Origin: Noviherbaspirillum saxi
GTDB taxonomy: Bacteria > Pseudomonadota > Gammaproteobacteria > Burkholderiales > Burkholderiaceae_D
Assembly (NCBI RefSeq): GCF_003591035.1
Contig: NZ_QYUO01000001.1
Span: 1,922,001-1,986,000, forward strand
DNA length: 64,000 bases
Reading direction: 5' to 3'
Position numbers and translations under genes: made by a program. Positions within the stretch are counted from its first letter, which is position 1, and each line of letters begins with the position of its first letter. Under the pieces are notes generated by a model. That model had not been told where the DNA came from. It saw only the letters and a list, made by a program, of their open reading frames with translations, and did no database searches. Below are positions 55,880-64,000 of this stretch, in pieces.

Positions 55880-57124
55880 ATGCAGACATCACAGGTTACC
55901 AATCCGGCAAATATTTTTTCGACATCCGCTCCCGCCAAGCAGGCAGAAGCGAACAATGCGAACGAAGCCTTCAGCCAGGTCTTGTCGCGCGAAGTCGCGG
56001 ATCGCGGCAATGCCGCGCCGGCAAAAGAAAAAGACCTTCCTGCCGCACCCAAGCAGCAGGCTGGCGTCAAGCCATCCAAGTCGTCCGAGGCTAAAGCTCC
56101 AAGCGACACCAAAACCGGTACGCGCTCGAACGTGAAATCCGGCGACAATACGAAAACTGCAGACGAAACCGAAGAGCCGGCATCCCAGGTATCGGATGAC
56201 ATGCTCGCCCTGGTAGCGAATCTCAGCCAGTTGAACATGTCCGAGGCTGCGGATACAGCAAAGACTACGCCTGAAGACGCAAGCGCGGTCGATCCGGCGC
56301 AATTGCTTGTTGCCGCCGGACTGGTGCGCGCCGAGTCCACTACGGCTGGCGCCATACCGGATGTGGCATCCGGCGATATTGCGCTTGCCAAATCCGATGT
56401 CGGTATGCCGTCGCTTGCCGGCACGGTAGACGCCGGCAAGTTCGTATCCGAGGCCAAAACAGAGGACAGCCAGGCATCTGTCACCGCTACCGATTTCGCG
56501 GCAAAAGGTCGTGAACTGTTGAATATCGTTCCTCAGGGCGCCGAAGGCAAAGAGTTCATGGCACAACTGAAGAGCTCGCTGACGGAAGCTGCCGCCATGT
56601 CGGAACCCGCTGCGCCAGCCATGCAAATGATCCAACCTGTCGCCATGCAAACCATTCAGACGCAGGCCGCACTCGCGGTTCATGCAAGCGAAAAACTGAC
56701 GCCGGCCGTCGGTACGCCGGCATGGGACCAGGCGCTCGGACAAAAGGTGGTCTGGATGGTCGCCGGCGAACAGCAGTCCGCCTCTCTGACCCTGAATCCG
56801 CCCGATCTCGGTCCGCTGCAGGTGGTATTAAGCGTCAACAATTCGCAGGCCAATGCCACATTTATCGCCGCCCAGCCGGAAGTTCGGCAGGCACTGGAAG
56901 CAGCCATGCCCAAGCTGCGCGACATGCTTGGCGAAGCCGGCATACAGCTTGGCCAAGCCACGGTCAACAGCGGCTCGCCAAACCAACAGGGCGCGCAGGA
57001 TCAGCATGGCTCTCAGTCGCGCCGCGGTTTCAACCAAGGTGCGGCAGCTAGTGACGAAGCGCCAAAAATCGGCCGGGTCCTGCCCGCTTCCTCGGGTAAC
57101 GGCCTGGTCGATACCTTCGTTTAA
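55880..57124 (+). CDS. fliK: Flagellar hook-length control protein FliK
   Basis: FliK is a secreted ruler that stops hook growth and triggers the export switch. The 414-aa protein has a poorly conserved Ala/Lys/Ser-rich N-terminal region and the C-terminal Flg_hook domain (ASLTLNPPDLGPLQVVLSVN, then NATFIAAQPEVRQALEAAMP, about residues 290-360). It is the canonical copy by position; a second FliK-like protein is at 18281-19408. The following 192-nt gap may hold a fliL promoter. Confidence 0.93.
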   Translation: MQTSQVTNPANIFSTSAPAKQAEANNANEAFSQVLSREVADRGNAAPAKEKDLPAAPKQQAGVKPSKSSEAKAPSDTKTGTRSNVKSGDNTKTADETEEPASQVSDDMLALVANLSQLNMSEAADTAKTTPEDASAVDPAQLLVAAGLVRAESTTAGAIPDVASGDIALAKSDVGMPSLAGTVDAGKFVSEAKTEDSQASVTATDFAAKGRELLNIVPQGAEGKEFMAQLKSSLTEAAAMSEPAAPAMQMIQPVAMQTIQTQAALAVHASEKLTPAVGTPAWDQALGQKVVWMVAGEQQSASLTLNPPDLGPLQVVLSVNNSQANATFIAAQPEVRQALEAAMPKLRDMLGEAGIQLGQATVNSGSPNQQGAQDQHGSQSRRGFNQGAAASDEAPKIGRVLPASSGNGLVDTFV

Positions 57125-57316
57125 TGCGACGGCACGAAAAAACGTCACAGGACGGATGCGCGACAACACGGATGTGCGCCAGCGTGAAGATTGATATGCG
57201 TTGACATCACCCTTCTTTTCCGCGCATCCTGACAGCACAGTTCTCGCGATAATTGCGGACATGAATACCCAGGACGAGCCCCGCTATGCGGGCTCAAGCC
57301 GGACAGAGGAAAGAAC

Positions 57317-57850
57317 ATGGCAACCGCCCCGAAAGCAAGCCCCAAGGTCGTACCGATCGACGAAAGCGCGGCAGCCCCCGCAAAGAAGTCAAAGAAAAAA
57401 CTGATTTTGATGGTCGTCGGCGCACTGGTATTAACGCTGGGCGGAGCCGGCGGCGCATGGTTCTTCCTCGGACAATCCAAAGAGAGCCATGCAGATGGCA
57501 GCGCGCCACCGCCACCCAAGGTCGATCCGGGCAAGCCGCCGGTATTCATTGCGATGGAACCGTTCACCATCAACCTGCAACCGGAAAACGGCGAACAATA
57601 CCTTCAGGTCGCGTTTACCCTGCAAGTCGCCGATCAGGCCCAGGTCGATTTGATCAAGATGTACATGCCAGCACTGCGCAGCCGCATTCTGCTTCTGCTG
57701 GCAAGCAAGAAGGCATCCGAACTGTCGCCGGTCGACGGCAAGAAAAAACTGCAGGACGATATCATCGCGCAGGTGAAGCAGCCATTTACGCCCCAGGGCC
57801 AGCCGCAGGTCGTGTCCGGCGTATTCTTTACCTCGTTCGTCATCCAGTAA
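57317..57850 (+). CDS. fliL: Flagellar basal body-associated protein FliL
   Basis: FliL surrounds the stator and supports torque. The 177-aa protein has a short cytoplasmic N-terminus, one membrane helix (LILMVVGALVLTLGGAGGAW, about residues 30-49) and the periplasmic FliL domain (FIAMEPFTINLQPENGEQYL). It lies 4 nt before fliM. Confidence 0.94.
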   Translation: MATAPKASPKVVPIDESAAAPAKKSKKKLILMVVGALVLTLGGAGGAWFFLGQSKESHADGSAPPPPKVDPGKPPVFIAMEPFTINLQPENGEQYLQVAFTLQVADQAQVDLIKMYMPALRSRILLLLASKKASELSPVDGKKKLQDDIIAQVKQPFTPQGQPQVVSGVFFTSFVIQ

Positions 57851-57854
57851 CACC

Positions 57855-58856
57855 ATGGCTGATAATTTCCTATCCCAGGAAGAAGTCGATGCCCTGCTCA
57901 AGGGCGTCACCGGCGACCAGGACGAAAGTGCCGCGCCGGAAGACGACTCGGGAATACGTCCCTATAATCTGGCCACGCAAGAGCGTATCGTCCGTGGCCG
58001 GATGCCGACGCTGGAAATCATCAACGAGCGTTTTGCCCGCCTGTTGCGTATCGGCCTGTTCAACTTCCTGCATCGCAGCGCCGAAGTATCGATCGGCCCG
58101 GTCCGCGTGCACAAGTACAGCGAATTCATCCGCAACCTGGTGGTGCCGACCAACCTGAACCTGGTGCACATGAAGCCCTTGCGCGGCACCGCGCTGATGG
58201 TCTTCGATCCGAATCTGGTGTTTCTGCTGGTCGACAATCTGTTCGGCGGCGACGGACGCTTTCATACGCGTGTCGAAGGACGCGATTTCACGCAGACCGA
58301 GCAGCGCATCATCCAGCGCATCCTGGGTATCGTCTTCGAAACCTATGCCAAGTCGTGGGAGCCGGTGTATCCGGTCGAGTTCGAATACGTGCGCTCGGAG
58401 ATGAATACGCAGTTCGCCAATATCGCGACACCCAACGAAGTGGTGGTCGCGACCACGTTTACCATTGAACTCGGTCCGGTCAGCGGCGAAATGCATTTCT
58501 GCACGCCTTACTCGATGATCGAGCCCATCCGCGACATCCTCACCAGCAGCCTTCAGGGCGAAACGCTGGAAATGGACAAGCGCTGGGTGCGCCTGATGAC
58601 GCAGCAGATCCAGACCGCGGAAGTGCAGATCATTGCGGACCTCGGCACCGCCAAGGCGACGCTCGGCGATATCCTGAACATGAAGGTCGGCGACGTGATT
58701 CCAATCGCAGTGCCGGAAACCGTGGCGGCCAAGGTCGATGGCGTACCCGTCATGGAATGCAGTTATGGAAAATTTAACGGCCAATACGCGCTAAGGGTGG
58801 AAAAGCTTCTTACCTACAGCAATCAAGAATTCACGCAAGGAGAAGATAATGGCTGA
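57855..58856 (+). CDS. fliM: Flagellar motor switch protein FliM
   Basis: FliM carries the CheY-P binding segment and forms the middle of the C ring. The N-terminus MADNFLSQEEVDALLKGVTG is the conserved CheY-P site; GGDGRFHTRVEGRDFTQTEQ and the C-terminal SpoA domain follow. The 333-aa length is normal. It overlaps fliN by 8 nt. Confidence 0.97.
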   Translation: MADNFLSQEEVDALLKGVTGDQDESAAPEDDSGIRPYNLATQERIVRGRMPTLEIINERFARLLRIGLFNFLHRSAEVSIGPVRVHKYSEFIRNLVVPTNLNLVHMKPLRGTALMVFDPNLVFLLVDNLFGGDGRFHTRVEGRDFTQTEQRIIQRILGIVFETYAKSWEPVYPVEFEYVRSEMNTQFANIATPNEVVVATTFTIELGPVSGEMHFCTPYSMIEPIRDILTSSLQGETLEMDKRWVRLMTQQIQTAEVQIIADLGTAKATLGDILNMKVGDVIPIAVPETVAAKVDGVPVMECSYGKFNGQYALRVEKLLTYSNQEFTQGEDNG

Positions 58857-59265
58857 CGAAAATGGCCAGACGAGTGCCGACGATGACTGGGGTGCCGCGA
58901 TCGCCGAACAGGCACAGGCGGAAGCCGCTGCACTCGCTGCCAAGCAGGCCCAGGCATCCGTCTTCCAGGACTTCGGAACCAGCAATATCAAGACCGGGAC
59001 GCATAACGACATCGATTTCATCCTCGACATTCCGGTCCAGCTGACAGTGGAACTTGGCCGCACCAAGATTGCGATCAAGAACCTGCTGCAACTTGCGCAA
59101 GGATCGGTAGTGGAGCTCGACGGTCTTGCCGGCGAACCGATGGACGTACTGGTCAACGGCTGCCTGATCGCCCAGGGCGAGGTGGTGGTCGTGAATGACA
59201 AGTTCGGTATCCGCCTGACCGACATCATCACGCCGTCGGAGCGCATCCGCAAGCTCAACAAATGA
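58849..59265 (+). CDS. fliN: Flagellar motor switch protein FliN
   Basis: FliN is the lower C-ring protein, also a docking site for FliH. The 138-aa protein has an Ala/Gln-rich N-terminal half and the SpoA domain (ILDIPVQLTVELGRTKIAIK, then LVNGCLIAQGEVVVVNDKFG, about residues 58-125). It overlaps fliM and fliO. Confidence 0.96.
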   Translation: MADENGQTSADDDWGAAIAEQAQAEAAALAAKQAQASVFQDFGTSNIKTGTHNDIDFILDIPVQLTVELGRTKIAIKNLLQLAQGSVVELDGLAGEPMDVLVNGCLIAQGEVVVVNDKFGIRLTDIITPSERIRKLNK

Positions 59266-59681
59266 TGATTCGCTCCATACTGCCCGCTGCTGCCTTGCTG
59301 GTTTGCACTTTTGCGCAGGCTGCCGAATCGGCAGCGCCAGCGGCCTCGGCGGGCAGTCTCTTTCAAGTGTTGCTGGGATTGGCCCTTGTCCTCGGCTTGA
59401 TGGCCGCGGCTGCATGGCTGCTCAAGCGCATGGGCGTGGCCGGCGCAGCCGGAAGCAATGTGGCCCGCGTGGTCGGCGGCGTCAACGTCGGCAATCGCGA
59501 GCGTGTACTGGTGGTAGAAGTGGCCGATCAATGGATTGTTGTCGGCGTCGCTCCCGGACGTGTCAACGCCTTGTCCACCATGCCGAAACAGGAGAGCGCT
59601 CCCACGATCGAAGCGCTGCCGCAACAGGCGAATTTTTCCAGCTGGCTCAAGCAAACCATAGACAAGCGCAATGCCAAATAA
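59262..59681 (+). CDS. fliO: Flagellar biosynthesis protein FliO
   Basis: FliO is a membrane protein that helps assemble the FliPQR pore. The 139-aa protein has an N-terminal signal-like segment, one clear membrane helix ([20 protein letters not shown]) and the cytoplasmic FliO domain ([20 protein letters not shown]). It overlaps fliN by 4 nt and fliP by 11 nt. Confidence 0.93.
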   Translation: MMIRSILPAAALLVCTFAQAAESAAPAASAGSLFQVLLGLALVLGLMAAAAWLLKRMGVAGAAGSNVARVVGGVNVGNRERVLVVEVADQWIVVGVAPGRVNALSTMPKQESAPTIEALPQQANFSSWLKQTIDKRNAK

Positions 59682-60456
59682 ACAAGGCAAGGCGCCTACC
59701 GTAGTGAATACCGCAACAAAAACCCTTTTCCGTCTGCTTCCGCTGGCCCTGCTCGGCCTGCCGTTGCTCGCCGCCGCCCAGACCGGCATGCCGGCCGTGA
59801 CCAGCACGCCCGGCCCTGGAGGCGGTCAGACTTATTCGCTCAGCCTGCAGACGCTATTGCTGCTGACGGCGCTGTCCATGTTGCCGGCGGCCCTGCTGAT
59901 GATGACGAGTTTTACCCGCATCATCATCGTGCTGTCGCTGCTGCGCCAGGCGCTTGGTACGCAGACCGCGCCACCCAATCAGGTGCTGATCGGTCTCGCG
60001 CTTTTCCTGACGCTGTTCGTGATGGGACCGGTGTTCGACAAGGTCTATACGGATGCCTATCAGCCGCTGTCCGAGAACAAGATCACGATGCAGCAGGCTC
60101 TGGAGCGCGGCACGGCACCGCTCAAGACCTTCATGATGAAGCAGACGCGGCAGGCCGATCTCGCGCTGTACGTCAAGCTGTCGAACACGCCCTCGCTGAA
60201 TGGTCCGGAAGATGTGCCGCTGCGCGTACTGATCCCGGCTTTTATTACCAGTGAATTGAAAACGGCGTTCCAGATCAGCTTTGCGATTTTTATTCCGTTC
60301 CTGATCATCGACATGGTGGTGGCAAGTATCCTGATGTCGATGGGCATGATGATGATGTCGCCCGCGATTGTGTCGCTGCCGTTCAAGCTGATGCTGTTCG
60401 TGCTGGTGGATGGCTGGCAGTTGCTGATTGGTTCGCTGGCGCAAAGTTTTTATTGA
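59671..60456 (+). CDS. fliP: Flagellar export gate protein FliP
   Basis: FliP forms the core of the export gate with FliQ and FliR. The 261-aa protein has a cleavable signal peptide (about 35 residues) and then the conserved segments [40 protein letters not shown] and [20 protein letters not shown]. It is followed by a 300-nt gap with an inverted repeat before fliQ. Confidence 0.97.
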   Translation: MPNKQGKAPTVVNTATKTLFRLLPLALLGLPLLAAAQTGMPAVTSTPGPGGGQTYSLSLQTLLLLTALSMLPAALLMMTSFTRIIIVLSLLRQALGTQTAPPNQVLIGLALFLTLFVMGPVFDKVYTDAYQPLSENKITMQQALERGTAPLKTFMMKQTRQADLALYVKLSNTPSLNGPEDVPLRVLIPAFITSELKTAFQISFAIFIPFLIIDMVVASILMSMGMMMMSPAIVSLPFKLMLFVLVDGWQLLIGSLAQSFY

Positions 60457-60529
60457 GGACGCCGGCGGGATGACTTGACAGCGGATTTGCACGCGGGCGA
60501 CGCAGATCATGGCTACACATCCCCCTACA

Positions 60530-60640
60530 CCGTCATCCTCGCGCAGGCGAGGATCCATAGTGAAACCGCACTTCAGTGGTGTAAATAGCGGAGACACCGC
60601 GCAACCCGATGATGGATCCCCGCTTGCGCGAGGATGACGG
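60530..60640. repeat. MITE-like inverted repeat between fliP and fliQ
   Basis: Two 29-nt arms, 60530-60558 and 60612-60640, are inverted copies with two mismatches, enclosing 53 nt. The arms contain GTCATCCTCGCGC and GAGGATCC, like the widespread 'GTCATCC...GCGAGGATCC' palindromic elements dispersed in many proteobacterial genomes. It fills most of the 60457-60756 gap, which has no gene, and could fold into a long hairpin in the mRNA. Confidence 0.75.
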
Positions 60641-60756
60641 GGAAAAAGGATTCGACATATCGGAATGTCGATGCCCGCAATCGAACGTGCCTGATATTTA
60701 GTTAGTTACCGTGCATTGCATCTTGCCATTGCCGGCGACATTGATAAGGAATCACC

Positions 60757-61026
60757 ATGACACCTGAAAGCGTAATGACCATCGGCCGCCAAGCCATGGA
60801 GGTCACCCTGATGGTAGCGGCCCCGATGCTGCTGGTTGCGCTTGCCGTCGGCCTGCTGGTCAGCATCTTCCAGGCGGCAACGCAGATCAATGAAATGACC
60901 CTGTCTTTCATTCCCAAACTGATCGGCGTCTTTGTCACCATGATCATCGCCGGACCGTGGATGCTGACAGTCATGCTCGATTACATGCGGCAAATGTTTT
61001 CCAGCATTCCAGGGATGGTGGGCTGA
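60757..61026 (+). CDS. fliQ: Flagellar export gate protein FliQ
   Basis: FliQ is a two-helix membrane subunit of the export gate. The 89-aa length is standard; MTPESVMTIGRQAMEVTLMV and FQAATQINEMTLSFIPKLIG are diagnostic. It lies 300 nt after fliP, an unusually long gap for this operon. Confidence 0.96.
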   Translation: MTPESVMTIGRQAMEVTLMVAAPMLLVALAVGLLVSIFQAATQINEMTLSFIPKLIGVFVTMIIAGPWMLTVMLDYMRQMFSSIPGMVG

Positions 61027-61050
61027 TATTCCTGGCGTGAGCATGCATTC

Positions 61051-61836
61051 GTGATTACGCTGACCAGCGCCGAACTCAATACCTGGATCGCCGCCTTTCT
61101 CTGGCCGCTGACGCGTATCCTGGGATTGATCGCGACTGCGCCGCTGTTCGGCAATCTCGGTATTCCCATACGGGTAAAACTGGGACTCGGCATCATGCTG
61201 TCCCTCGTGATAGCACCGACCGTCCCTGCCCTGCCGGCCGCCGACCCGATGTCGCTGGCCGGGCTGCTGATCGTCATGCAGCAGCTGGTGATCGGCCTGG
61301 CCATGGGTTTTGCGATGCGCATCGTCTTTGCAGCGATGGAAATGGCCGGAGAGATTTGCGGACTGACCATGGGCTTCGGTTTTGCGACCTTTTTCGATCC
61401 GCAGACACGTGCCCGCTCGTCGGCGATTGCGCAATTTCTTGCTCTGCTCACCTTGATGGTGTTTCTTGCCGCCGACGTGCACCTGATGATGCTGTCAACG
61501 CTGGCGGAAAGTTTTATCAGCATCCCCATTTCCGCGCAGCCTGCAGGCGCGGGCGGTTTTCGTACGCTGGCTGTCTGGGGCGGCCAGATTTTCAGCGCCG
61601 GAGTACAGCTGTCGCTGCCTATCATTGCCGCGCTCCTGATCACCAACATCGCGCTTGGTGTGCTCACGCGTGCGGCGCCTCAGCTCAATCTGTTCGGCAT
61701 CGGCTTTCCTGTCACGCTGGGAGTAGGTTTTATCGTGATTGCATTGATGCTGCCTTATCTGGCAACGCCGATAGGAAAACTGTTCAATGAGGGCCTGAGC
61801 GTCATGCTGCAGGCTGCATCGGGCGCAAGGAGATAA
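61051..61836 (+). CDS. fliR: Flagellar export gate protein FliR
   Basis: FliR completes the export gate. The 261-aa protein is hydrophobic with the family segments FLWPLTRILGLIATAPLFGN, CGLTMGFGFATFFDPQTRAR and LGVLTRAAPQLNLFGIGFPV. It starts with GTG, 24 nt after fliQ, and ends the plus-strand cluster, facing flgL. Confidence 0.95.
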   Translation: MITLTSAELNTWIAAFLWPLTRILGLIATAPLFGNLGIPIRVKLGLGIMLSLVIAPTVPALPAADPMSLAGLLIVMQQLVIGLAMGFAMRIVFAAMEMAGEICGLTMGFGFATFFDPQTRARSSAIAQFLALLTLMVFLAADVHLMMLSTLAESFISIPISAQPAGAGGFRTLAVWGGQIFSAGVQLSLPIIAALLITNIALGVLTRAAPQLNLFGIGFPVTLGVGFIVIALMLPYLATPIGKLFNEGLSVMLQAASGARR

Positions 61837-61870
61837 GCCAAATTCGGCTGCTCTAATGTCCTGAGTCTAA

Positions 61871-63082
61871 TCAGGAAATGAAATTAAACAGCGTGAGTCC
61901 GGTCGTCTTCACAAAAGCCTGCTGTGCCGCTTCAAGCATGATCTTCTGCTTGCTGAAGTCGGTAATGGCCTTGGTGTAGTCCAGGTCTTCGAGATTGGAC
62001 AGGGCTTGGGCATACGAGAGGTCGCGGTCGTCGCCTTGCGAATCCAGGGAATCCAGTTCTTTCAGACGGGCACCGACCGACGACCGCACGGTCAGTACGC
62101 TATCCAGTGCACTGTCGATGTTCGCATGCGCCGTATTGAGGCCGTTGGTCAGGTTGGCTTTTGACGTAGCGTCGGTCGCCGGCATATTGAGCAGATTGAT
62201 CAGATCGGTCAATGCCGTGAAGATGCTCTGATTTTCACTGGGTTCAACGGTGAACGAATCGCCGCTGGCGGGTGTACCGGCAATATCCATCTGCATGCCA
62301 TCGAATACGATTGCCTGTCCGCTGACATAGGCATTGCCGGACGACAGTGTTGTCGCCGTTGGTGTCGTGGAATTGTCGACAACGTCGAAGGTCGTGGCGG
62401 TGGTGAAAGTGATGGTATAGCTATGTCCCTTCAGCGCCGCGGTATTCACGATCGAACCGGGCGAGATCACGCCGGAACCGGAATTGCTTGTTGTCGCGGC
62501 ACTTACGAACGTACCATTTCCGTTGCGGTTGCTGTCGAACACGGTGTTGCCGTTGTCGCTTAATGCAATCTGCCGCTGCGGACCGACCTGCAGCATGCGC
62601 GCGCCCTGATCCCCGACATAGTTTGCACCGCTGGTGGTCTTGGTATACGGCTGGGTCGTCGTCTGGTATCCGGAAAAGATATAGTTGCCTGCCCCGTCGC
62701 GGCTATTGGCCAGTGACAGCAGTTCGTCGAAACGACCGCTCAGCTCGGTTGCGATGTATTTGCGCTGGGTGGAGTCGAGCACGCCATTACCGGCGTTGAC
62801 GGCCAGGGTCTTGACGTCGTGGAGCAGCGTGGTGACGCTCTGCAAGGCGTTTTCGACGATGCCGAGCGAAGCTTTCGCACTGTCGCGATTGACGGCGTAC
62901 TGGGCATTGAGCGCTTGCGATTGCTTGAGCTCCAGCATCTGTGCGGAAGCGACCGGATCGTCCGAAGGCGTCAGCAGGCGCTTGCCCGCCGTCATTTGCA
63001 GCTGCGTCTTGTTCAGGCTGTTTTGCAGCTCGCTCATGCGTGCCGAACCGGTGTTGAACAATGAGTTGGTGCTGATTCTCAT
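61871..63082 (-). CDS. flgL: Flagellar hook-filament junction protein FlgL
   Basis: FlgL (HAP3) joins hook and filament. The N-terminus RISTNSLFNTGSARMSELQN, the flagellin-like helix LMTAGKRLLTPSDDP-type segment and the C-terminus (DLDYTKAITDFSKQKIMLEA) are typical. The 403-aa length is usual. The central exposed module (VFDGMQMDIAGTPASGDSFT) resembles a module in the neighbouring FlgK (VSFTLTGTPSDNDTFTV). It follows flgK by 21 nt. Confidence 0.95.
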   Translation of the reverse strand: MRISTNSLFNTGSARMSELQNSLNKTQLQMTAGKRLLTPSDDPVASAQMLELKQSQALNAQYAVNRDSAKASLGIVENALQSVTTLLHDVKTLAVNAGNGVLDSTQRKYIATELSGRFDELLSLANSRDGAGNYIFSGYQTTTQPYTKTTSGANYVGDQGARMLQVGPQRQIALSDNGNTVFDSNRNGNGTFVSAATTSNSGSGVISPGSIVNTAALKGHSYTITFTTATTFDVVDNSTTPTATTLSSGNAYVSGQAIVFDGMQMDIAGTPASGDSFTVEPSENQSIFTALTDLINLLNMPATDATSKANLTNGLNTAHANIDSALDSVLTVRSSVGARLKELDSLDSQGDDRDLSYAQALSNLEDLDYTKAITDFSKQKIMLEAAQQAFVKTTGLTLFNFIS

Positions 63083-63103
63083 GGAGCGTCTCTGCGTTGA
63101 AGA

Positions 63104-64000
63104 TTAGGTGCCAAGGGTTAGCAGGGTATCGAACAGGGTACCCGCCGTCTGCATCACTTTGGCTGCGGCCTGGTAAGCCTGCTGGTAGCGCAGCAGATTG
63201 GTTGCTTCCTCATCCAGGTTGACGCCGGACTCGGCTTCGTGCGCGGTGACAGCCTGCTCCAGATAGGCGGTATCGGCCCTGCTGGTGACTTCGAGTTCGC
63301 GTGTCTTGTTGCCCACCATGCTGACGAGCTGCGCGTATGCGCCCTGATATGTGGTCGTTTTGCCGCCGAGCGTATTCTCGGTTTGCAGCGCGCCCAGCAG
63401 TACTGCGTTACGGGTATCGCCGAGCCCATTGCCGTTCGGCGACACCGTGAACGTATCGTTATCGGATGGCGTACCGGTCAGTGTGAAGCTGACGCCGCCG
63501 TAGCTGATCGTGTCTCCCGGCTGATAGGCGACTGTCGTGAGCGCCGGCGCAGTGGCGCCTGCATACGGGACCACGGTGCCGTTGGCGCGCGTCACCTTGA
63601 CATCGACGTTTGGCGGGAATCCGGTCAGGTTGCCGCCACTGTAGGTCAACGTCGTATACGGACGCGCTATCGTGTGTGTGCCGGCCGTGGTTGGCACACT
63701 CAGGTTCACGCCGTCGACGGCAAAGGTATCGCCCGCAGCGAACGGAATCGGGCCGGCAGCTCCGGCCGGATAGGAAGTAGTGACGCCCCCACTGGTGACC
63801 GAGAATGGCAGGCTGGACGGAAATGCGGTCAATGCTCCCGCGCCATTGTGCGTAAAGCTCATCTGGGCCGGCTGCAACAGCACCGTGGAGCTGATGGAGC
63901 CCGCCGTAATCTTGCCTGAACCGGTATTGGTCACCGGCGCCGCGGTAGTCACCGAAGTTCCGGCTGCGATCTTGGAAATATCCTTGATGGCGACTGCAAA
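63104..64000 (-). CDS. flgK: Flagellar hook-associated protein FlgK (C-terminal part; 5' end beyond the window)
   Basis: FlgK (HAP1) sits between hook and FlgL. The frame is open to the right edge of the window (AVAIKDISKIAAGTS), so the start at 63952 is not real. The C-terminal NLDEEATNLLRYQQAYQAAA and the last helix are diagnostic. The visible outer part has beta-rich modules with GDTFAVDGVNLSV- and GDTISYGGVSFTL-type repeats, joined by Gly/Thr-rich linkers. Confidence 0.95.
   Translation of the reverse strand, partial: FAVAIKDISKIAAGTSVTTAAPVTNTGSGKITAGSISSTVLLQPAQMSFTHNGAGALTAFPSSLPFSVTSGGVTTSYPAGAAGPIPFAAGDTFAVDGVNLSVPTTAGTHTIARPYTTLTYSGGNLTGFPPNVDVKVTRANGTVVPYAGATAPALTTVAYQPGDTISYGGVSFTLTGTPSDNDTFTVSPNGNGLGDTRNAVLLGALQTENTLGGKTTTYQGAYAQLVSMVGNKTRELEVTSRADTAYLEQAVTAHEAESGVNLDEEATNLLRYQQAYQAAAKVMQTAGTLFDTLLTLGT

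Overview
The window comes from a motile betaproteobacterium. The flagellar gene set, a Burkholderiales-type porin, a DctP-type TRAP transporter and the codon usage suggest Burkholderiales, most likely an Oxalobacteraceae-type genome; this is inference and no rRNA gene is present to confirm it. Both ends cut through genes: fliD on the left and flgK on the right.

Region 1 (1-2535) holds the end of fliD and a fliT-type chaperone gene. Region 2 (2581-16509, minus strand) is a tightly packed 13-gene operon, mostly with 4-nt ATGA overlaps. It builds a CMP-activated pseudaminic-acid-type sugar (PseB, PseC, PseG, PseI and an SpsF-type cytidylyltransferase) and decorates it. The decorating genes are two methyltransferases, an ATP-grasp ligase, a metallophosphoesterase, and an amidotransferase with dedicated HisH/HisF-like ammonia-supplying partners. 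The operon ends in a 1007-aa TPR-glycosyltransferase that may transfer the sugar to flagellin. No PseH acetyltransferase is seen. Region 3 (16645-20496, plus) carries flaG, fliS, a second fliT, a FliK-like protein, a small FlhB-C-like protein and a YcgR/PilZ protein. Two excellent sigma-28 (FliA) promoters precede flaG and fliS.

Region 4 (about 20500-49900) is an accessory catabolic block lying between ycgR and fliE. From left to right it has a nuoB copy broken by a stop codon, an orphan TRAP binding protein, a porin, AraC and TetR regulators, a Cache-domain protein, an alpha/beta hydrolase, an MmgE/PrpD protein and an SDR. Next comes a long minus-strand operon: 3-hydroxyisobutyrate-dehydrogenase-like enzyme, a complete TRAP transporter, two acyl-CoA ligases, a VOC protein, a quinone-oxidoreductase-like MDR, a thiolase-like protein and an aldo/keto reductase. 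Two near-identical LacI regulators sit beside matching palindromic operators, and a third operator-like site lies upstream of an HxlR regulator gene. That regulator gene overlaps a 729-aa molybdo/tungstopterin enzyme whose cofactor-binding residues match acetylene hydratase; a cysteine-hydrolase gene follows. The growth substrate of the block cannot be read from the sequence.

Region 5 (49943-61836) is the export/basal-body cluster: fliE (minus), then fliFGHIJKLMNOPQR (plus), with a MITE-like inverted repeat between fliP and fliQ. Region 6 (61871-64000, minus) is flgL and the 3' part of flgK.
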